This document shows positions 12,481 through 23,544 of a DNA stretch of 64,000 nucleotides, piece after piece. A program made the translations under genes and the position numbers. Position 1 is the stretch's first letter, and every line of letters starts with the position of its first letter. The stretch is taken from NCBI GenBank assembly GCA_038496675.1, contig CM076662.1, forward strand, positions 15,562,426 to 15,626,425, in the 5' to 3' direction. The DNA is from Rachycentron canadum. Taxonomy: Eukaryota > Chordata > Actinopteri > Carangiformes > Rachycentridae. The notes under the pieces were generated by a model. It did not search any database. It was given only the letters and a program-made list of their open reading frames with translations, and was not told the DNA's origin.

Positions 12481-15313
12481 TGATGTACTGAATTTGCAGG
12501 ATTGTCCAGTTTGTATGTTCTTGTCCTATGACATGGGTCTGGCAACTATAAGTTAGTATGGTTAGTGACAGTGATTCAATCCATACTTATATATTAAGTA
12601 CTTGGTGTTGGTGAGTTCTCTGCAGCAGCTATGTAAAGCTATACATTAACGTTCTCAAATGAACAGATAGAAGACATCTGTCTGGCTGATTGCTGAGTTT
12701 TACTCAGTGAGTTAAACACTGATGTTTTTGCCTCACACCAACATGCGGCAGTCAATCTTTCCCCATATGGCTCTGAACATGCTCACAAGCTGCTGTCAGT
12801 GAGTGACTAGATACCTCCTACACCAAACATTGGAAGTGATATAGGCCTACGCTACACGTCCAGCAAAACAGCAGCAGATGGTGAATATTCTGGATCCCAG
12901 CTCCTTTGTGATGGACACCTCTGAGAGTCGGCTGAGTGACAGCTGTTTCTCAGCAAGTGTCCAGTTACTGTGCAATCAGGCGCGGATCAGGGAAATGACC
13001 TAGAGGGTGGACTGGAGGTTTTGGCAAGAAAAGCTTAATCACAGATGTGATGTCATTAACATGCACCTTTTAAGTGTATTTTGGAGGACTGGATAATGTG
13101 TCATTCATTTAAAAAAAAAAAAAACTGCTAAAAAGATACAGTTGTAAACAAGACCAATTAATCTTGAAAGTTTAGTTACTAAAAATACACACACACACAC
13201 ACATATATATAATATTAGCAATTATACTTTTCAAACCTGCTTCCACAGTTAGTTTTTTCCTACCACAGAAGCTCTCTACCACGATATTTCATTAAATCAT
13301 GTTGTGCTGACTGTTAGCTGTCAAACTCTATGAAATGAAGGATGGCTGCGTGCACATCACCTGCATGAATTACAACCAGCTTAGCATCTGAAGCATTTCA
13401 ACGGCTCATTTGTAAATGTGGTTTTCACTCACAGCTACACTCAGTGGAAAAGCTCAAAGCTAAATTGGATCATTAGGTGACTTTTAACAAATGTAGCAGC
13501 ACATTTGCATCATCGCCCTATTTCCTACAGTGGTTTTCTCTTCTCAGAAGGCAGCGAGGCAAAGCTTCATCCTAAACATTAACTAGTGTTTCAGCTTTTA
13601 TCATCCATCATACCTTTTCTCTTTTTTTCACAAGATACAAAATGTGTTAATAATTGGAGTCTTTTTTGTTTTTGGACAGACAAATGTGTAATAAGTTTTC
13701 TGCTTTGCTTAAATCAGTGGGTACATTATTCTTCTCCGACTAGATTTTATTCTTACTCTTGTTTTTAAGATTATTTTATTTTATTATTTAGTGATTAACT
13801 TGACAGGGAATCTCAAAGGTGTCCATCATTTCACATGGACCTAGTTTTTACATCAAATAAGCACATAATAATATTAATAATAAATAATATTAATAAATAT
13901 AATTGCATTATATATATATATTAGTAATAATATTCCTCCAGTTACATTTGGATTTATAATATAATCACCCCTGTGTGATTATTGCTTGTATGCACGTTAT
14001 TTAATTGGTGTTTAGTTACTTCATCTTTGCCATTTGTGTCTTCATGGAGCAGAACATTAGTCAATGAAATTAGGTGAAATTAGTCATTATCTGTGGTGTT
14101 TGTTTTTATTTGGAGACATCATTGGTGCTTAGCATTTCCATGTTGTTTTCACTGCGTTTGTCTGTGATCACTGTGGCAGTGCAGAGATGCAGCTGCCAAA
14201 CCCCAAAACAAACAGGCATGAGCTCTTCCACTGAGACTACAAATAAGAGTGGCAGAAATTAACACAGTGCCTCAGTGACCATGTCTGAAAAAACAAGAAA
14301 ATCTGCAGCTTTTTCAAGCAGGTTTTGTAACATGATGTAGATTATTTTCATTTATCTATTCCTAGTCGATACTAGGCAAATACACCAACTGCTTTATTAC
14401 AGTGACTGTGTTTGATATCTTTAGGACTATAAAACTATGGGGACATGTATACATAACAGAACTAACAAGATATAATTTATTGTGGTTGTACATCCAACAC
14501 AAGACTTATACTTCATGGGCCTCCACCAAAAGTACCTGGTCTGAAATGAAATTCTCACATTTATTCAACATTTACACTTTTACCAGATTCTTCATAAATC
14601 TACTGTGGCCATGAGCATGGTCTCCTTAAGTAACCATAAAGGAAGAATACTAGTGGTTATAACACTGACATCTTACTCATCGTGTAACACAGGAGATACA
14701 ATCACATATGAGTCGTCTGCCCCCGGATACAGTCCTGAAACAAACTGTTATAGAAATCAGATTCATTTTAAATGAAGTGAAAAACACTCCACTTGTTTAT
14801 AATTGTGACCATGATGACTGTAGGAGCCCTGCTTCAGGAGATGCTGCTATAATCTTTCAAAGCCATGTGACTATCAATTTCAAACTGGTATTTTGATAAT
14901 ATTTACATAATCTACCTTCAACCATCAGAGAGGTGATTGGTCCATCCATCCATCCATGCTTTTTCTGTCAGAGCTAGAATTAGACTATGTATTTTCCACA
15001 CAGCAACAGGAAAAATCAAACTTACAGCTCTGCAGTTCAGTGAGTCACAAAGATAATGTAATGGTTCCCTGAAAATGCAATAAGTCTGACCATTGTTTGG
15101 CTCAGCAGAGGTCAGACTATACTTTCAATCTCATAGTTTTTATATGGGTCAGTTACAGAGAGTAGCAAAACATAAAATTTAAATGCATTGGATTATTGCT
15201 TCAGGAGCATCATTGTTTCAAAGTGTCAGTCAATGTAATGAAGGAACTCTGATGAGAACAGCCACGTACGTGGGGAGTCCTCCGACAGAAGGGGAGAGGG
15301 GGAAAAAACAAGA

Positions 15314-15446
15314 GATTGCAGGGAAACACAGGCAGTGCCTGTTTCTCTACCCTGCAATCCGGATGCTGTACCCCAGGGAGCACAGGATGTGGCTCACAGG
15401 TGTGAATGAAGTGCCTGGATGGATGCCTTGTCTCCCTGTGTTTCCC
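15314..15446. repeat. Nested inverted repeats
   Basis: The 10-base arm GATTGCAGGG (15314-15323) pairs with its exact complement at 15350-15359, enclosing further partly complementary sequence (ACAGGCA against TGCCTGT). In addition GGGAAACACAGG (15321-15332) has a perfect 12-base complement at 15435-15446. The two pairings are mutually exclusive. Confidence 0.6.
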
Positions 15447-18400
15447 CACTCACACCTCTCCCCTGATCACACAGCTTCACTTTTTATAGAGTTACATGTT
15501 GCACGGTGACAGGCCATGCCTTTTTGTTTTGAATATGTATGAAAAGACAAGAAAAGCTTGTGCCTGCTTTGTACCTCCGCCTCTCAAAGCGAACCCTTTT
15601 GGCGTGCACGTGAGGTTTGGGTTGAACCGATCTCTAGGATCTCTGTATGTGAAAGTTTGAAAGTGTGAGAAGTTCATAAGAAGGGAGAAGCTGCATTTTA
15701 CAAAGGTGATATGAGAATGTTAAAACAAGAAACTCTTCCCATTATGAACAATCACATCAATGGCATTGAAATAACATCAGTGTCTTGGTGCAGTTTCTTT
15801 CAGAAGCTGTAATCCAGAGGAAGAGGATTTTGCAGTTTCTCTTTTCTCCAACAACTTTTACTTCAGTCACTTGTTGCGTTTCACTTTGTTATAACTTATG
15901 TGTGGAGTTGTTTACTTAGAAGCAGCACTATCACACTTCCTCGCATCACACAGTCTTTGCCAATATTTTGTCAACATATTAAGGCGCTCCCCATACAATC
16001 ACATACACACAGACACACACTTAGAATCCGTTCATTAAACGCAAAGACGTAAGTTAACATAAGACAAGATGCGGTAGGGTATAAGGGTGGAGTGTAAATT
16101 GACTCTCATGAGCACAAAACCCATGAAGCCTGAACCTGACAAGCGTCTCTCTCTACTCTCGACCCTTCTCCATTCATTAACACTCATCTCATTCAGGAAA
16201 TCTGTCACAGCTATAGAGAAGTGCGAGGGTGAATGATGTGGAAAGAGATGCAACAGTGGATATCTGCAGGGGGAAGTTGTAATAGGCTGCCTTTCTCCTT
16301 CATTTGGAGGCAGGTGAGAGAGACGGATAGAAGAATAAAAAGAGCATGAGCATGTTTCTTCTCACTAATCTCACACTGAGTTTTCACACCTAACTGCTCC
16401 AGCACTGATACATTATTCAGTGTTTGCATAGCCTCACCCAATCCAGAATAAGCTCTATGATTGTTTGAGCTACAGGCAAAAAAAAAAAGACTAAGTGAGG
16501 CTGTAAGGTTTGTTCACCTCACACTGAACTCTGAAGGTCAGCATGTGTGAAGTGCAGCCACTCTAATCCAAGACACGCTCGAAAAAATGTCTTCAACGGC
16601 CAAAACTGACTTTTGAGATTCATACAACAACTTTTTTGTGAAGTCAAGTCACCACACTCCAGGAAGTTCAAAAGCCAGCAGGCCCACCTGCTGTTGCACA
16701 CCCCCATTGTCGTTGTTATCGACAGAAATTTTGAGAAGCCGGCGGGACACAGCAGTTCTCTGCTCATGTCTTATGGAGCCACATTGGGAAAAAGCAGCTT
16801 TAAAGAAAAAGCGTTTGATGTTAAATAGACAGAGGCACAAACTCCATTTTTCCATTCAAGTACCACAGACTGGAGGGAATGGGAGTTCTGAGGATGAGCC
16901 AGTTAAAATGTGCAAACAAATTAGGAGTCAGGCTCTGCAGTCATAATAAAATGAGATGTGAGGGCAATACTGCACAAACTATATAACCAGGGGCTGTATT
17001 CGTAAACCATTCTTAATGCTAATGTTTAAGTTTGCACTTAGGTTGGCCTTGCCTCACTCAGATGGTGTCAGAGCTGTCAGCAATCTGGCATGCTGATTAT
17101 TTTATGCCTTTAAGTAAACCTATGTCCACATATATATATATATTAGACCTAAATTTAAAAAATCTGTGCTGTTCATCTTCAATAACTGTTTGCTTCCAGT
17201 TTGTAGAGTTAATTAACTGCTTCTAATTTCTACCATTGTCATCAAAACCTTGCTCTGACACGTTTCTTCATTTGTGCTTTGTTTTCATATAAACATACGT
17301 ATATATAAAATATACCGTTAATTCTTTTTCTGTAAAGGTTTTGGCACAAAGAATTTCCATCAGGAAGAACTGTGTTTGTTTGAGGTTACCTGTGATATTT
17401 AAAGTTGGAGACACATAGAGAAGCTGAGAAAATGACATTTGAGATGGTCATTTTCCTTCCTGGCCACAAAGCCTCTTAATAAAAGATGGATAGTTCTGGT
17501 CATCCGTGATTAGTCAAGCAGCACAGGTAAAGTGTTTCTCTCTAAGCCAGAAGCAACTCCTGATCAGTGGTCCATGTCTGCAAACCCTCGCCCACATCTC
17601 CTATTTTCTTCCTCCCTGTCTCCTCCATCTCTCTCCCCCTCTCACTGTTCCCAGAGGGGATGCTGTTCGCCGGAGAGTGCCTCCTGCTTAATGGGAGATG
17701 TGACAGAGCCCACCACTAGCTGGAATTTAAGGGAGAGGGGGACTTCAGAGCTGCCACAGTCAAGGGTTTCATCGCAAACATGACCAGAACCCCCCTCTCT
17801 CCCAGCCCCCTCCCAAAACCTGACGACTGAATGATTTATGAGGTGAAATGCAAAGAGGTATGTGTGATTGCATCATTGCTGTGTCTGGGCCTCTCTTGTG
17901 AGTGCTATATTCTTAACCCTGACACGCTAGGGAGCCGTCGGGGGAGAAAGAGGGGGCAGTGCTTGTGCTGTAGGTAAATAAATGCACGGCAGTCGCACAC
18001 ACACAACTGAAGGAAAGGCAGAAATGTTAATCACACAAGTAATAAATCTCTATTATGAATGCATACATGGGCTTCACAGGCTCATCAGATCCGTGGCGAC
18101 AAAGAAAACTGGGTGTGGCTGTAGTGCTGGGGGAGGAAGTATGGGTATCCCCACAGGAAAAGCCCTGAACACAACCTCCCCTTCCCCCTCTAACACGTTA
18201 TACGTGATTAAGACGTCTAGAGGAAGAGCAGGGCAGCGGGAAGATGATCAAAAGCTGTGTATGATTCTGAACTCTTGTTTAGTGAGGGTTAGGGTAACCA
18301 GGCTGTTCTTGCAGCTCTAAATTTAGGAGATCTTCCAATTTTCCCTCTAAGAAAGTACCAGTAAAACAAGTCACACACCAAGACTCTTGAAAAATTAAGC

Positions 18401-19354
18401 ATCAATTAAAGAACAGCTTGAAGACGCTAATGGGGAGATAAGAAGTGGAGCGATGATGCAGGGATACGAGGAAGGAGGAGCGTTCTTTTTATTGATTCAG
18501 GCATCAATGTACATTATATACACGTTGGTTCAGCATGGCCCCTCATGTAAAACCTAATGCTGTGCAAACAAATTGAAGCATTTCTCTCAATATCCACTTG
18601 TGGGTGTGAATACCAAATCTAATTTATTTATGAATATATTTTTCTTTTTGATCATTTAACCTGACTCACTGCTCCATGCGTCTTTTGTAAAAGCAGAAAA
18701 TGTCACAGGAGAAATTGAGGACTCTGTGCTTGTCAGGAGGACTAAGCCAGCTTTCTGTCTTGACAGCTGAAGAGAGGGAAAAGTGGGGGAAGGGAGGGAT
18801 AAATAAAGAATAGGGACGTCCCATCTCACACAGGTCGCTTTAACACTGACAACTGACAATCTGTTGGTCTTTTCATAGCAACAGGGCGACTCCCATGAAT
18901 CACTGTCCTGAGGGAAGAAACAAAGGTGTGCATCTCAGAATATGAGTCTGTGGCAGTTTCTTGTGGCTAATTCATGTTGTTGAGTTTCATTAATCATATT
19001 TACCACCTGTGCCAGGGACTGTTGGTGTTATTACAGTATCTGTGAGAGAGACTATCTGTACTTCTTCTATCCTGCAGGGAGTGTGTATGTCTACACAGAC
19101 GTAAGATGTAATGTAGAGCCCCATCCCAACGTAGAGCCCGCTCAAGGTCTGCCTGCCTAGAGCAAACAAATAGCCAAAGATGCTCATAGACATGTATATA
19201 CACACACACACACAATCTCTCTATCTCACTCTCTTTCCACACATACAAATACTCTTGACACATGCGTATACATAACCATGTCCCTTTGTGGACCGTTGCC
19301 ATGCAACATTTCTCTGATTGGGTTAGTCGAGCTCTGGTGCATATGCGCTCACTC

Positions 19355-19433
19355 GCACACACACACACACACACACTACTGCTGGCTGATGATCAGATCA
19401 CACATGCACGCAGACACACACACACACACACAC
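19355..19433. repeat. Two adjacent CA microsatellites
   Basis: Two (CA)n tracts at 19355-19377 and about 19411-19433 are separated by about 33 bases of unique sequence. Both generate spurious threonine/histidine-rich open frames. Confidence 0.9.
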
Positions 19434-20133
19434 TCGCACTCCTTTGCCACACCCATCCTCCTCTCCCATGGGACACAGCTGCAATTCCAAGGCCAAGGAT
19501 GGAGTGAGGCGAAAGACACGGCTGCTCCAGGAGGAGGGAGTTTTTCTCTGAGCTCTGCTGCTCAGTCCAGGGTCGTAGCTTTTCTTGATGAGCCCCTTGG
19601 AGATGGTAGATGGTCAGTTCTTTAGTTTGAACTACAGGTGCTCTTACTTGAGCATATTTGCTGCATTATTTTTTATTTCCTGCAAGTTGAAATTCTAAAG
19701 CCAACTGGAAATGTCATTATGTGACAAGGACTGATCAATAAAATACCGTGAATACATCTCATTTTGTTTTTAATTTATGATGCAATCAAAGTGTCTCTTT
19801 CTGACGATTTCGACCAAATCTTCAAAGTGCCCAGTGGTGTGAGTTTCTCAGTATTGCTGTTTCGTGTCTGTTGATTTGGCTTCGGAAAGACAAATTTAAC
19901 TTGATAAGATTTAACCCTCTGGAGAAGAGCAGAGCTGCTGCTGCAATTGCTCAAGGATGTTTCACATTATTTTCTGTCATATGACTCAAGGTTTTTTTTG
20001 TTTCAGGAGAAGACCTCTGCTCCAACAAACACGTGGCCCTTGGTGATCATGTAAACTCAACTTTTAGAGGAAGATTTGAGCTTTATTCTGATGTAAGTTG
20101 CAAACAAAAGGCCAAAGCTTTACTGATGTCCCT

Positions 20134-20190
20134 CAATTGTAAGTCACTTTGGATAAAAGCATCTTTCAGTAAGTAAATGTAATGTAGTCA
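20134..20190 (+). mobile_element. Tail of a fish interspersed repeat
   Basis: The phrase TTGTAAGTCACTTTGGATAAAAGC followed by ATCTTTCAGTAAGTAAATGTAATGTA resembles the 3' tail seen on many fish repeats (AAGTCGCTTTGGATAAAAGCGTCTGC followed by TAAATG/TAATG repeats). Only the tail is recognisable. The body upstream was not identified. Confidence 0.6.
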
Positions 20191-21083
20191 GTGTCACACC
20201 TCTTTATATTGGCTGCACTGTCTGGGTTTTCACAACACATTTGTACCATTTTAAAAATTATGTATTGCAAAGATTAGACATTGATTAGAAAATGATGTTG
20301 TTTACAAAAATTTATTCATACAAATCTTACAACACTTTCATAACATTGAGAAACGTAAAACCCCATATAATGACTCCTGTGTGTATAACGATGTCATTTG
20401 TACTAATGTTCACTTTTAAAACACATTGTTTTCAGATAGATAAGAGATTAAACATTGAAGTAAGGCGTTTGGCGCTTTCAGAAATATCAACAACAGGCAT
20501 TTTCTATGATCTGAACAAAATCTCTTTTTCTTCTTCTCAACCCCTTTTTATTCTAGATAGTGATGCACATAGTTGTAAATAATATGTCGGTGCTGTTTTT
20601 GGATTAATAAATTATGGACCAATATCAAAATAATCAACAACACCTCATAATCAACAGTAACAAACACTGGTCATTGTTCACAACTCACTGAACATTCACT
20701 GACACTGAACACCCCAAACTCATGCACACACACAAATACACACACGCACACACATACACTACCTGCTCCATCAACATATACATATCCTATTCTTTTTTTT
20801 CTGGCCATGCTTTAAAAAGAAAGCCTAATTCTACTACTGTTGGGGCAGACTAAGCCGAGCAATTAAACAGAGTAAAAGGAAGTTTCAATGTAAGCTAATG
20901 GACTGCAGCATTGTAGGGCCACTAGAATTGCCATCTGTCACTTGTGGCGAAGTTTTTTTTTTTTGTTTGTTTTTTTTTTGTTTTTTTGTTTTTGTTTTTT
21001 TTTTGTCACGTCGAAGCAAGGCACCAAAGCCAAATAGCTGTTTCCACCTCCACGTGCGCATTCATTCACATAAACATTAAATG

Positions 21084-21087
21084 CACA

Positions 21088-21119
<32 letters not shown>
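21084..21119. repeat. CA microsatellite
   Basis: A (CA)n run of about 36 nt downstream of adcyap1, flanked by other CACA-rich sequence up to 21185. Confidence 0.95.
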
Positions 21120-21120
<1 letters not shown>

Positions 21121-21642
21121 GTGCATAAATACAAATTTGCACTAGTATGCCAACATCTACATCTGCACACACTCACATTCACACAAAGCCTGTAGGATAA
21201 AAGCCAAATTGAAGAAAGAGCGTATTGATAGTTTCTATGGGGGGGGCACAGACCACTGATTGGATTGCAGGGGTGCATAAAGCTGCATTTGCATAATATT
21301 GAATCAATACATAAGTTATCTCTCTAATAAAAGTCAGTGGGAAGACCCTCTGCTGGAGGGTGGAATTTTCCATTCATGTCTGTTCTGTAGTGGGAAACTG
21401 ATTGGCCTCGTCCAGCTTCACTTACATCTTGCTTCAGCTGATACCAAAGTGAAGGGAATTCAACATCTGATATTTTCCATCAGACTCATTGACCCTGATC
21501 TAACTTTGGCAGGAGAGGAGAGCTGATGCGGCAGCTGTGGCGGCGCTCCCACCTCCTATTTGTTTCAGGTGTGACAACCTCTCTCTGGCTCATGATTTCT
21601 GTAACCTGTCGCCAATGTAACAGCATACTTTGCTTTGTCTGT

Positions 21643-21644
<2 letters not shown>

Positions 21645-21695
<51 letters not shown>
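21645..21695. repeat. CA microsatellite
   Basis: An almost perfect (CA)n run of about 45-50 nt ends in CGCACAC. Open frames on both strands through it (about 86-90 aa) are repeat artefacts. Confidence 0.95.
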
Positions 21696-22956
21696 TTTGT
21701 TCTCTATTTGTTCTTTCTTCTTCTCCATGCATATCTCTCTCTCACACACACTCTCCTATCTCTTTGTCACATACTCACTGCACAGTACCAACCAGTAGAC
21801 ACCTAACACAGATCAGCTTCGTCTTAACAACTGAATCAAAGCACTGTCATATCAACAATTTATCACGGCGATCTAGCAGCAAAAGAAGCTTTTGAAAAAC
21901 CACAACCAGGACAAAAGCAATCAGCAACAAAAAGGGGCGTCCAGTATCTCGCCTTATGATATCCACAATGCAAGCAGCAGGGGAGGTCAAAAAAATTTCA
22001 ACACATCAGTGCAGTACCAGTTTCCACCACCTCTAGCATCGTTCACGTTTCCCACACATCTTAAATAGGCTCAGCACAGCCCACCTCCCAAAAACCCAAT
22101 CCTAAAAGAAAGACAAGAAAGCATGAGGGCATGCAGTTTCTCAGCAAAATTTAGCAAGGTGTCACTTTCCATGTGCACCAGTAAATAAGAGATATGAATT
22201 AAATATCCCGAGCTGTAACTCAGATGCTACTTTTGCTCTCCGCCTCTTTTACCAAAAAAAAAAAAAAAAAAAAGGCTCCATCTCCGGCTTCTTACGAGTT
22301 CTGGGTCTTTTCTGAATATATGTTGTGCTGCCCAAATACAATCAACAGTTGAAGCACATTCTTCCAAACAGTTCTCGTTGACTGAAACAGACAACATTGA
22401 GATGGATATGTGCACTGTGTAGTTTCGATACTGTACAAAACACACACATATGGAACATTCTTTACACAGTCCTGTTGAGCACTATTTATCTCCTACAGTG
22501 AATGACTTTGAGGCAAGTGAGCAAGCAGTGTTTGCCGCATACTGTGAACAGCATCTTGAGTGCTTCCTTTATCTTTAGTCAAGGCAGTCGTGCCCTTGCA
22601 GAAGCCTGCGATGTAATTTCTGTTTGAAAGAGGGGCTGGTTTTTACCACCAGTTACACAAATGAGTGTGTAAGTCAATCAGTTATCCACCAAATGAGAGG
22701 CCGTACAACAAAAGCCATCTGAATTCCCCTGGAGGGGCAGCAAGCTGTACAAACCCACAGAGCTCCCATTAAGGGAGCGGTGGAGAAGGATGGACAAGGG
22801 CAACATCTATCATTTAGGATAAGCTGGATATGCCTCACATAGCATGCTCACTGCTTCTTTGGGCCTGTTTGGAAAACAAACAACACTAAAAAAATAGAAC
22901 GTTGGTTACAAAAATAAGTATAACATTCAATACTTTGATTGTCTTTTTAAAATCTA

Positions 22957-22962
22957 TTTATT
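22957..22962 (-). terminator. Candidate adcyap1 polyadenylation signal
   Basis: The minus strand reads AATAAA here, about 400 nt downstream of the adcyap1 stop codon. This is the nearest canonical hexamer that is not inside the long A-run at about 23060-23092. Alternative or longer 3' ends are possible. This is inference without transcript data. Confidence 0.35.
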
Positions 22963-23059
22963 TTCTGCATATGTAGATGACCTTTAAAGATTTCAAGCGC
23001 ATAACGTTGAAGGTGCACAATTATCTTTTTTTTTCTATTGATTTTTATTTGATTTTTTT

Positions 23060-23092
23060 TTTTTTTGATTTTTTTTTTTTTTTTTTTTTTTT
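23060..23092. repeat. Long T-run (A-run on the adcyap1 strand)
   Basis: About 30 nt almost purely T on the plus strand forms an internal A-tract in the putative adcyap1 3'UTR. Oligo-dT primed cDNA of this gene could misprime here and give false 3' ends. Confidence 0.85.
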
Positions 23093-23360
23093 AGTCATTT
23101 TGTTTTGTTTTCAACATCTTAACATTAAAATAAAATATTGGTCCACAAAGTATAACTGTGCGGTATCAAGTGCTTTTGTACAAAAAGAAAAAAAACGATA
23201 TTATTATTAAAATATTCATTTTAATGGCTTTACTTCATACATAAATACATGTTGAAAGAACACAGGCGCAATCCACTGGTTGGTCAGATATATCTGAATG
23301 ACTTTGATTTAACGACTGGATGTATATACACAGGAGGGCAGTTTGGGCGCTTTAACGACG

Positions 23361-23544
23361 CTACAAATAGGCCAGTCGACGTCCTTTGTTCCTAACTCTC
23401 TGTCTGTACCTTCTTCCCAGAACCGCTGCCAGGTATTTCTGCACGGCCATCTGCTTTCTATAGCGACTGTAGCTGTCGGTGAAGATCCCATCTGAGTGTC
23501 TTTTGGATAAGGGCTCTGACTCGTCCTCCATGCTGTTGTCTTCA
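23361..23544 (-). CDS. adcyap1: adcyap1 coding exon 4: PACAP
   Basis: The exon follows a TTTTTTTTCAG acceptor and completes codon 115 (GG|T). It encodes a spacer ending in the dibasic K-R, then the whole PACAP-38 sequence, G-R-R and the tail L-A-Y-L before TAG (23361-23363). Having all PACAP in one exon is usual for the gene. Confidence 0.95.

Larger units (their letters stand above)
12481..20133. other. Intergenic stretch without recognisable genes
   Basis: No exon-like open frame with consistent splice sites was found. There are short CA/TA tracts (13190-13212, 13860-13925), a nested inverted repeat at 15314-15446 (listed separately), a TCCA run at about 14942-14957, and CA tracts at 19200-19213, 19355-19377 and 19411-19433. 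The longer open frames are CA-repeat translations or have no recognisable domain. Confidence 0.55.
20191..22956. other. Region downstream of adcyap1
   Basis: No coding exon is seen. The stretch holds T/G-rich low-complexity sequence (20952-21005), CA microsatellites at 21084-21119 and 21645-21695, and an A-run at 22254-22273. If adcyap1 uses a polyadenylation site further away than the AATAAA at 22957, part of 22.0-22.9 kb could be its 3' untranslated sequence. I cannot decide this from sequence. Confidence 0.5.

Noticed and set aside
18283..18295. GGTTAGGGT, telomere-like
   Set aside because: A single occurrence and not an array.
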